Source of the DNA: Archangium lansingense
GTDB taxonomy: Bacteria; Myxococcota; Myxococcia; Myxococcales; Myxococcaceae
DNA length: 64,000 nt
Direction: 5' to 3'
Assembly (NCBI RefSeq): GCF_026626635.1
Contig: NZ_JAPNKA010000001.1
Span: 12,136,501 to 12,200,500, forward strand
Shown here: positions 26,816 to 34,310 of the stretch, one piece after another
Numbering within the stretch: the stretch's first letter is position 1
Layout: each line of letters begins with the position of its first letter
Position numbers and translations under genes: made by a program
The notes under the pieces: generated by a model
The model's database searches: none
What the model was told of the DNA's origin: nothing
Seen by the model: only the letters and a program-made list of their open reading frames with translations

Positions 26816-26954
26816 GCAGCGGACGGGCACCCAGGCCCACTCCCAGGGGAGGGCTCACTGCGAGGGCCCGGCCGCACGGTCCCCTCCCTTCCGCCCGACC
26901 TGGACCCGCCGGAGCCCTTCCCTCTCAGCGCCCTGGCAGGTATGCAGCGGTGCG

Positions 26955-28529
26955 ATGAAGAACGCCGAGAGTGCCCCGACGCCCCCGTCCACCGAGCCAC
27001 GGCCCGCCTTGTCGCTGGACGAGGTGCACCAGTGCACCCGCCTCCTCGAGGCGATCGCCGAGAACCGCATCCTGCTGAATGGCGTCCCCGAGTCGGACCG
27101 GAAGGCGCTGCTGGCCGCGGCCGGCCGCCTGGTGAACCCGGAGCGCACCACCATCACGCGGCTCCACAAGGCGATGAGGCGCGAGAAGCGGGAGACGAAG
27201 CGCGAGCACGACCGCAACATCCGTGAGACGTCGGAGATCCGCACGCTGCGCCGCTCCCCCGTGTTCACGGTACCGCAGCTTCCACCGCCGCCGCCCTCGG
27301 AGGAGGGCCCGGAGCGGCTCCTCGAGAATCCGCGCAGGTGCTACGTCTGCAAGGCGGAGTACCGGAAGCTGCACTTCTTCTACGACACGCTGTGCGTGGA
27401 CTGCGGGAACTTCAACTACGCGAAGCGGACCCAGCGGGCGTCACTGTCCGGGAAGGTCGCGCTCATCACCGGCGCTCGCGTGAAGATTGGCTATCAGGCG
27501 TCGCTGATGCTGCTGCGCTCGGGGGCGCGGGTCATCGCCACCACTCGCTTCCCCATGGACTCGGCGGAGCGCTACGCGCGCGAGCCCGACTTCGCGGAGT
27601 GGTCGCACCGGCTGCACATCCACGGGCTGGACCTGCGGCACGCCCCCAGCGTCGAGCTCTTCGCGCGACACCTCGAGCAGACGCACCACCGGCTGGACAT
27701 CCTCATCAACAACGCGGCGCAGACCGTGCGCCGTCCGCCCGGCTTCTACGCGCACCTGCTGGCGGGCGAGCAGCGCCGCGTCGAGGACCTTCCCCCGGAG
27801 CTGCGCCCGCTGCTCACCGGACACGTGGAGTGCGTCGCGTCGGTGCAGCCCACGCTCGGCCCGGGCGGTGCCGATCCCTCCTCGCTCACGCCCACATGGC
27901 GCAGCGGTGATCCGGCGATCGGCATCCACTCGTCCGCTGCGCTGTCGCTCATCCCCTACGCGCTCGAGCAGGAGGGGGACACGAGCACCCTCTTCCCCCA
28001 GGGCCGGCTGGACGCGGACCTGCAGCAGGTGGACCTGCGGGAGATGAACTCCTGGCGGATGAAGCTCGCGGACGTCTCGACGGCCGAGATGCTGGAGGTC
28101 CACCTGGTGAACACGGTGGCGCCTTTCATCCTCTGCGGGAAGCTCAAGCCGCTGATGCTGCGCGACCGCTCGTCGCCTGGGCACATCGTGAACGTCTCCG
28201 CGATGGAGGGCATCTTCTCGCGCGGGACGAAGACGGACAAACATCCCCACACGAACATGGCCAAGGCCGCCCTGAACATGATGACGCTGACCTCCGCGCC
28301 CGACTACGCGAAGGACAACATCTTCATGAACGCGGCGGACACCGGCTGGGTCACGGATGAGGACCCAGCGCAGCACGCCGATCGCAAGCAGAACGAGCTC
28401 GACTTCCACCCGCCGCTGGACATCGTCGATGGCGCGGCGCGTGTGGTGGACCCGGTCATGACCGCCGAGAACACCGGCCAGTACGTGTGGGGCAACTTCT
28501 TCAAGGACTACCGCCCCGCTTCGTGGTGA
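26955..28529 (+). CDS. SDR-like protein with N-terminal zinc ribbon and altered active site
   Basis: A 524-residue protein. Residues 129-150 form a CxxC-x14-CxxC zinc ribbon (Cys129, 132, 147, 150). From residue 165 it is a short-chain dehydrogenase: cofactor motif ITGARVKIGY, NNAAQT at 252-257, and Ser415 in IVNVSAMEG. The catalytic Tyr of YxxxK is Thr433 (HTNMAKAAL, Lys437 kept), and an insert of over 100 residues lies between NNAA and the active site. Normal SDRs are about 250 residues and reduce carbonyls with NAD(P)H; chemistry here is doubtful or changed. It converges on the lanthipeptide gene, with stops six bases apart. Confidence 0.75.
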   Translation: MKNAESAPTPPSTEPRPALSLDEVHQCTRLLEAIAENRILLNGVPESDRKALLAAAGRLVNPERTTITRLHKAMRREKRETKREHDRNIRETSEIRTLRRSPVFTVPQLPPPPPSEEGPERLLENPRRCYVCKAEYRKLHFFYDTLCVDCGNFNYAKRTQRASLSGKVALITGARVKIGYQASLMLLRSGARVIATTRFPMDSAERYAREPDFAEWSHRLHIHGLDLRHAPSVELFARHLEQTHHRLDILINNAAQTVRRPPGFYAHLLAGEQRRVEDLPPELRPLLTGHVECVASVQPTLGPGGADPSSLTPTWRSGDPAIGIHSSAALSLIPYALEQEGDTSTLFPQGRLDADLQQVDLREMNSWRMKLADVSTAEMLEVHLVNTVAPFILCGKLKPLMLRDRSSPGHIVNVSAMEGIFSRGTKTDKHPHTNMAKAALNMMTLTSAPDYAKDNIFMNAADTGWVTDEDPAQHADRKQNELDFHPPLDIVDGAARVVDPVMTAENTGQYVWGNFFKDYRPASW

Positions 28530-28535
28530 CAGCCG

Positions 28536-28799
28536 TCAGCAGGGAGTGACGAACGTACAGCCCAGGGCACTGGGACAGGCGTCGATCGCACTGCACGGGA
28601 TGTCGGTGAAGTTGCGGGGATCACAGCCACGGGGTGGCCGGAGGCGCAGACCCCCCATGGCGTCCGACAGCTCGCCCTCGTCGAGCTCGGTCACCGGCTT
28701 GCCGGAGGGGAGCTCGGGGAGCGCCGCCCGCTCCTCCGAGGTGAGGCTCGCGCGGAACTTCGGATCCTTCCACGCACGAATGATGGTCTCTGCTCGCAT
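28536..28799 (-). CDS. Mersacidin/lichenicidin-type (class II) lanthipeptide precursor
   Basis: An 87-residue precursor with AGGAGGA upstream of its ATG. The leader (residues 1-50) begins MRAETIIRAWKDPKFRASL and ends ELDEGELSDAMGG, the double-glycine leader pattern of the mersacidin/lichenicidin group. The 37-residue core holds five Cys (59, 69, 75, 81, 87) and five Ser/Thr (65, 70, 77, 82, 85), so up to five lanthionine rings are possible. A LanM cyclase is not in the window; modification in trans, or a cluster gene elsewhere, is needed. Export could use a C39 peptidase-ABC, and one is encoded at 34300-37002. The product and target are unknown. Confidence 0.85.
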   Translation of the reverse strand: MRAETIIRAWKDPKFRASLTSEERAALPELPSGKPVTELDEGELSDAMGGLRLRPPRGCDPRNFTDIPCSAIDACPSALGCTFVTPC

Positions 28800-28912
28800 A
28801 CGGTCCTCCTGGCTGGCCCTCTCCGGAAGGAGAGGACACGTCCAGAGGGGTGGAGTTGCCTCGCGTCGCCTGTGACATCGTCCGGCGGGTGAAGGCCCAC
28901 GCCCGGTGAGCT

Positions 28913-29737
28913 TCACGCGTCGGTGCGCGCACCGTTCTCCGCGATTCGCCGCAGCAGCTCGGCGGTTGGCCGATCCGCGGGGAAAAAGGACTCGATCGCC
29001 AGCTCCGAGAGGGTGATGTCGAGAGGAGTACCGAAAACGGTCGTGGTGCTGAAGAACGACAGCACCCCGTATCGGGTCTTCAACCGCATCGGGATGACCA
29101 CTCCCGCGAAGTCCTGCTCTCGTGAGGGCCCACCAGGCTGAGGCGGTCCGCCATGGGCGGCATCACCGCGGAGCTCTTTGTGGAGCGCGGCGAGGGTCTC
29201 ATCCGCCGAGACATCGATCTGCCGCTGGAGCCGCGCGAGCACGTGGGCCCGCCACTGCGCCAGGTTGACGATCTTCCGGCCAAGACCCTCGGGGTGCAGG
29301 CTGAGCCGGAGGACGTTGACGGGAGGCTGGAGCAGCTCAGGCGAGACCTCGGCGAGGAGCAGGCCGACAGCGCGGTTGGCGGTGATCAAGGTCCAGTGCC
29401 GATCCACGGCCAGGGCCGGATACGGTTCGTGCCCGGTGAGAACGAGCTCGACCGCCTCCCGTGCGGCCCTGAGAGCAGGAGCGTCGAGGCTCTCCTCGGA
29501 ATAGACAGGGGCGAACCCGCCGGCGACCAGCAGCGCGTTGCGCTCACGCAGGGGGATGTCGAGCTCCTCCGCGAGGTGCAGCAACATCTCCCGGCTCGGC
29601 TTCGAACGGCCAGTCTCGAGGAAGCTGACATGCCGGGCGGAGACGTCCGCGCGACAGGCGAGGTCGAGCTGGCTGAGGGAACGCCGCTGGCGCCAGGTGC
29701 GCAGCAGCTCTCCGACGGGGCGGCTTGGGAGCGTCAT
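28913..29737 (-). CDS. XRE regulator with MmyB-like ligand domain
   Basis: A 274-residue regulator. The N-terminal helix-turn-helix is in SLSQLDLACRADVSARHVSF with ETGRSKPSREMLLHLAEEL. The rest matches the MmyB-like domain (YPALAVDRHWTLITANRAV, then GLGRKIVNLAQWRAHVLARL), which binds fatty-acid-like ligands in related proteins. It diverges from the small membrane protein at 29854, a common arrangement in this family, where the regulator represses its neighbour. An ATTAC-N7-GTAAT dyad lies between them. Confidence 0.85.
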   Translation of the reverse strand: MTLPSRPVGELLRTWRQRRSLSQLDLACRADVSARHVSFLETGRSKPSREMLLHLAEELDIPLRERNALLVAGGFAPVYSEESLDAPALRAAREAVELVLTGHEPYPALAVDRHWTLITANRAVGLLLAEVSPELLQPPVNVLRLSLHPEGLGRKIVNLAQWRAHVLARLQRQIDVSADETLAALHKELRGDAAHGGPPQPGGPSREQDFAGVVIPMRLKTRYGVLSFFSTTTVFGTPLDITLSELAIESFFPADRPTAELLRRIAENGARTDA

Positions 29738-29771
29738 GTCCCGAAGATAGGACCGGGACGTAGTGCCACCA

Positions 29772-29788
29772 ATTACCTCGGACGTAAT
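29772..29788. promoter_or_regulatory. Candidate operator ATTAC-N7-GTAAT
   Basis: A perfect 5-base inverted repeat with a 7-base spacer in the 116-base divergent gap between the MmyB-type regulator and the membrane protein. A second half-site-like GGACGTAGT lies about 25 bases to the left. Binding by the regulator is inferred. Confidence 0.4.
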
Positions 29789-29853
29789 CGACACCGGAAC
29801 GCGAGCGGCGCACCTTGGGTTTCGAAGCAACCGAATCCCAACGGAGGACACCC

Positions 29854-30258
29854 ATGAGCGCAACGACCGTTCCCCAGACCCTGCTGAGCCGTGCCCTGCT
29901 CGCCGACGGAGTCGTCAGTGGTGCCACCGGCGCCCTGATGTTCGCCGCCGCTGGCCCGCTGAGCCAACTGCTCGGGCTGCAGACCACCTTGCTGCGGACG
30001 GCGGGCTTCAGCCTGCTCCCCTTCGCCGCCTTGCTGGTGTACCTCGCCGTGCGACCCCACGTCCCCCGTCCGCTCGTCTGGGGAATCGTGGGCTACAACC
30101 TGCTGTGGACCATCGACAGCCTCCTGCTCCTGACCACGGGGTGGGTCGCCCCAACACTCTGGGGCTACCTCTTCACCGTGGTGCAGGCGCTGGCGGTCGC
30201 TGTCTTCGCCGGATTGCAGTACGCCGGACTGCGGCACTCGAGCCCGGCGCTGGCCTGA
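29854..30258 (+). CDS. Small four-helix membrane protein
   Basis: A 134-residue protein from an ATG with GGAGG upstream. Four hydrophobic segments (for example FSLLPFAALLVYLAVRPHV and WTIDSLLLLTTGWVAPTLW) follow a short N-terminal tail. It is probably an inner-membrane protein controlled by the divergent MmyB-type regulator. Similar proteins usually lie beside such regulators and have no known function. Confidence 0.7.
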   Translation: MSATTVPQTLLSRALLADGVVSGATGALMFAAAGPLSQLLGLQTTLLRTAGFSLLPFAALLVYLAVRPHVPRPLVWGIVGYNLLWTIDSLLLLTTGWVAPTLWGYLFTVVQALAVAVFAGLQYAGLRHSSPALA

Positions 30259-30261
30259 CGC

Positions 30262-32081
30262 TCACTCCACCGGGATTCCGCCACCCGCGTAGAGCTGCTC
30301 AATGAGTCCGGCGTAGCGCGAGCTGACGCCGCGCCGCTTGAGCTTCATGGTCGGCGTGAGCACGTCGGAGTCCGGCAACCACTCGTCGCTCACCAGGGCG
30401 ATGCGCTTGATCTGCTCGGCGGTGGAGACACGCCCGTTCAGCTCCGCCACCCCCGGGTGAGCTCCTGCTGCACGACTGGCTCCTCCGCCAGCGTGCGCAG
30501 GTCGGTGGCCGCGAGGCCGCGAGCCTTGGCCCAACCAGGAGCCACCTCGGGGTTGAGTTGGAGCACCGCCACCAGATACGGCCGCCGGTCTCCAACAGCG
30601 ACGGCCTGCCCCACCAGCGGCAGCGTCTTCAACATCGACTCCAGGTTCGCCGGCGAGACGTTCTTGCCGCCCGCGGTGATGATGAGCTCCTTCTTGCGGT
30701 CCACGATCTTCAGGTAGCCCTCGGCGTCGATCTCCCCGATGTCGCCGGTGTGCAGCCAGCCGTCCGAGTCGAGCGCCTCGGCGGTGCGCTCCGAGTCATT
30801 GAGATAGCCGGGGAACACGATTCCGCCGCGGAAGACGATCTCTCCGTCCTCCAGCCTGCGCATCTCCACGCCAGGAACGGGCCGCCCCACCGTGCCCACC
30901 TTCACCCGGTGCGGGTCCCAGCTCATGGCGCCGGTGCCCTCGCTCATGCCGAACAGCTCGGACATGGGCAGACCGATGTTCCGGAAGAACTGGATGACCT
31001 CCGGCGGGATGGGCGCGGCGCCACTGAACGCGAATTCCAGCGCATCCAGGCCCAGCTTCTTGCGCAACGGCGCGAACGCCGCCGCATCCACCGTCTCCCA
31101 GGCCTGCTGCAGCTCGGCCGGAAGCGGCACACCGAGCGCGCGGGCGTCGCTCGCCTTGCGACCCACCGTGAGCGCCTTTTCGAAGCCCTCCGCCTTGGCG
31201 GGGTCTACTCCCACCACGGCGCGAACGCCGGCATGGAGCTTCTCCCAGACGCGCGGGGGCCCGAACATGAACGTGGGCCGCACACCAACCAGGTAAGTGG
31301 TGAGCTGCGCTGCGTCCGGACAACAGGTGGCCTCACTGCCCCAGGCGGTGTGCAGGTAGTGCGTGACGATGCGCTCGGCGATGTGCGCCATCGGCAGGAA
31401 CGAGACGACGCGCTTGCCCGCCCCGTTGCGGCCCAGATAGTGGAACAGCGCCTCGAGCTCGGAGGCGATGTTGCGGTGCGTGAGCATCACGCCCTTGGGC
31501 TGGCCGGTAGTGCCCGAGGTGTAGATAAGGGTGGCGAGGTCTCCCGGCTGAACCGACCTGGCCGCCTCCTCGAGGTCGAGCGGCGAAGCCGCGAGCAGCT
31601 CGGACAGCTCGCGGACCCCCGACGGCACCGCCCCCGAACCACCGACCCGGAGCACATGGCGCAGCTGCGGCAGCGATGCACGGGCCTCCTGGACACGGGA
31701 GAGGAAGACGCCGTCCTCGACCACTGCGGCCACCGCCTCACAGTGGCCAGCGAGGTAGGCAATCTGCTCGGGAGAAGAGGAGTTGTAGATGGACACCGGC
31801 GTAGCGCCCGCGAGCAGCGCGCCCACGTCGGCGATGTGGAACTCGGGACGGTTGCGCATCAGCAGGATGATGCGGTCCCCGCGCTTCACACCGAGCTCGC
31901 GCAGACCCGCGGCGATCCGAGCGGCCTTGTCCGCGTACTCACGCCAGGTCCACGAGCCGAAGCCCTCGCCCTCGCTCCAGCGGATGGCGGTGGCGTCGGG
32001 CTGTCGCCGCACGGTGTCGAGGAAAGCAACGGGCACGGTGCGGACAGACGGCTCGGGAGAGGCATGGCTCGAAAGGCTCAC
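30262..32081 (-). pseudogene. Long-chain acyl-CoA synthetase (AMP-forming), frameshifted near the 3' end
   Basis: The main frame runs from a GTG at 32081 with all ANL motifs: LIYTSGTTGQPKGVMLTHRN, FSGAAPIPPEVIQFF, LFGMSEGTGA, GWLHTGDIG and DRKKELIITAGGKN. It stops at 30438 after VVQQELTRGWRS, too early for the family. In the next frame the missing end continues: VAELNGRVSTAEQIKRIALV, then LTPTMKLKRRGVSS, ending at 30262. The shift lies in a run of five G at about 30463-30467, and one more G would restore the frame. It may be a real lesion, programmed slippage or a base-calling error. If intact, it would activate fatty acids to acyl-CoA. Confidence 0.8.
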
Positions 32082-32174
32082 GGTGGCTCCGGGGTCGAGA
32101 GAGGCCGGCGCGCGACACCGGCGAGCCCAGGAGCTTCGCAGATCCACCCCAGCACATGACAACCCCCCGGGTCC

Positions 32175-34310
32175 TCAGGGGTGCGCGATGACGATGAGCG
32201 TCGACGCGCGAGCCTCCACACACGTCATCACCTTGCGCATGGTCACGGGATCCAACGCCCCGAAGGCCTCGTCGAGCACCACGACCCGGGCCCGCTGGAG
32301 CAGCGCTCGAGCCACGAAGACCCGGCTCTGCTCCCCATGCGAGAGCTGCCAGCCGCGCTCTCCGACGAGCTGCATCAAGCCAGAGGGCATCCGACCCAGC
32401 AGATCCCCCAGCCCGAGCTCCTCACAGAGGATCCTCGCGCTGTTCAGGTCCTCGGGGGTGGGCGGCCAGGCACGTCCCAGCAGCAGATTCAGTGCCAGCG
32501 AGCCAGAGACCACGTGGTTCTCGTGGAACTGAGGGGCACTGGCAATCTGCGCGCCCCACCCATCCTGCGTCCAGGTGGCCATGTCCAGCCCACCCAGCAG
32601 CATCAGTCCTGAGCCCTGACCTCGCAGCCCCGTCACGATGGAAGCAAACGTAGACTTGCCCGAGCCAGACGGGCCCTCGAGCAACACACGCTCCCCCGCG
32701 CGCACGGACAGGGAGGCGCCCTCCAGCACCGCCCGGGGAGCTCCCGCGTGCTTGAAGACGAGATCTCGCACCTCCAGCAGGGCCTGGGTCTTCGAAGGAG
32801 ACGCCTCTGGCGAGGGAAGGGAAGCCGGCCCCCCGGTGCTCGTGGAACCGGAGCGCCTGGCAGCCTCCAGAATGGGACGAACGCCGCGGTACAACACTCG
32901 CGCACCACTCAAGGACAGAGCTCCGATGGACAACGACCCCACGGCACGCGCTGCGAGAAGCGCGGCCCCCACGCCCACCGCGATCCTCGCGGTCGAGGCC
33001 CCCTGGAGCACTGCTGGGAGCGTTGCAATGATTACCACCGGGAGGAGTCCCCGTTTGGCGAGCGCCGCCACCCGAGCCGTCGCCGCATCCAGGCGTTCGG
33101 AAGCCTCGGCGTAGTGCGCCAGCTCCTGGTCCTCCGCCTCGTGCCATTTCTCCGGCTGCTCCTGAGCGAGCCGCGTCCGGTGGCCGAGCATGCGCTCAAT
33201 CAGGGCATGCGTCATGGAGACCCGAGCATCCGTCCACGCGCGAAAACGTGACGCCTGGCGCACCACGAGCACGCCCAGCATGAAGCAGAAGCCAACCAGC
33301 GCCACCAGCCCGTACCAGCCCGCGGGGCCCGTCACCATCACGCTCGTGGCCAGCAGCACGTCGACCACCGCCAGCAGACTCGCGAAACCGCCCGTCAGCA
33401 CCAACTGCTCCATCCCCGCGCTCTCGAAGGTCTTCCCAACGTATTGGCCAATTCCACCTCTGCGCGCCTCGTCCACAGGCAGCGCGAGTGCTCCTGACAG
33501 CAATTGCCTGCGCAGCAGCGCGGAGAGTTCCATCGCCAGAGACCCCTGCGACCAGGCCAGCACCGCCTGAAGCGGCACCACCGTCAACCCCATGAGGGCC
33601 CAGGCCCAGAGCCACCCCGTGTCCAGCCGTCCCTCGAACGCGCCCCGTCCCACCAACCACCAACTGGAGAGCACGCACACCTGGATGATCGTCGTCAGCA
33701 GGAGGAGCAGGAGCAGCCTCCGTCCGGCCCGCAGCGCTCGCAGGTGGTGGAGCATGCGAGCTCCAGGTGGCAGCCGGAGCGTGCGCGCGGCGAAGAGATA
33801 GGTGTTGGCGAGCTGTGCTCCCAGCAACGCCCGCCGAGCCAGCAACCGCTGAGGCTCCGGCAGTCCGGCCCGCTCCAGAATGCGCTCAGCCACCGGCCCC
33901 TGGAGATGCTCGACACGCGCCCGTGAGGCGGCGGACAGCGTGGAGAAAGGAACGTCGTGCACCGTCTCATCTGGGGCGACAACCCACGCGGTCTCTCCCG
34001 AGGAGGACAGGCGGATCAGGGCAATCACCGCCTTCCCGTGAGCACTCGTCACCTCCACGATGGCCGGGGCCGCGCGGCGCAGAACTCTCTCCACGTCCCC
34101 GTGTCGGGTGTAATGCGGCTGCAACTCGAGCCCGAGCGCCTGGGCCCCCGTGTCCAGCCATGAGTCCACGAGCCTGGGGTCCCCGGGTACCACATGCGAG
34201 AGCGCCGGAAGCGGGTTGGGGAGCGGCATCCGCACCGCACGCGCTAACGCTTCCATCGCATCGCCAGCGCGCTCCAGCGGCCAGGCCAAGGCATCCAGCT
34301 CACTCGCCAT
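32175..34310 (-). CDS. Second ABC exporter of an NHLM-type triad (no intact peptidase domain)
   Basis: A 711-residue protein. The N-terminal 200 residues (ALSHVVPGDPRLVDSWLD, VVAPDETVHDVPFSTL) look like a catalytically dead peptidase-like domain. A membrane domain of about six helices and an ATPase domain follow: Walker A GPSGSGKST near residue 547, signature LSHGEQSR with an unusual His, Walker B VVVLDEAFGALD. The protein ends six residues after Ala-Leu-Ile with IVIAHP, so it stops right after the switch His and lacks the usual extension. It overlaps the C39-ABC gene by about 11 bases. In NHLM systems this subunit pairs with the peptidase-ABC for export. Confidence 0.8.
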   Translation of the reverse strand: MASELDALAWPLERAGDAMEALARAVRMPLPNPLPALSHVVPGDPRLVDSWLDTGAQALGLELQPHYTRHGDVERVLRRAAPAIVEVTSAHGKAVIALIRLSSSGETAWVVAPDETVHDVPFSTLSAASRARVEHLQGPVAERILERAGLPEPQRLLARRALLGAQLANTYLFAARTLRLPPGARMLHHLRALRAGRRLLLLLLLTTIIQVCVLSSWWLVGRGAFEGRLDTGWLWAWALMGLTVVPLQAVLAWSQGSLAMELSALLRRQLLSGALALPVDEARRGGIGQYVGKTFESAGMEQLVLTGGFASLLAVVDVLLATSVMVTGPAGWYGLVALVGFCFMLGVLVVRQASRFRAWTDARVSMTHALIERMLGHRTRLAQEQPEKWHEAEDQELAHYAEASERLDAATARVAALAKRGLLPVVIIATLPAVLQGASTARIAVGVGAALLAARAVGSLSIGALSLSGARVLYRGVRPILEAARRSGSTSTGGPASLPSPEASPSKTQALLEVRDLVFKHAGAPRAVLEGASLSVRAGERVLLEGPSGSGKSTFASIVTGLRGQGSGLMLLGGLDMATWTQDGWGAQIASAPQFHENHVVSGSLALNLLLGRAWPPTPEDLNSARILCEELGLGDLLGRMPSGLMQLVGERGWQLSHGEQSRVFVARALLQRARVVVLDEAFGALDPVTMRKVMTCVEARASTLIVIAHP

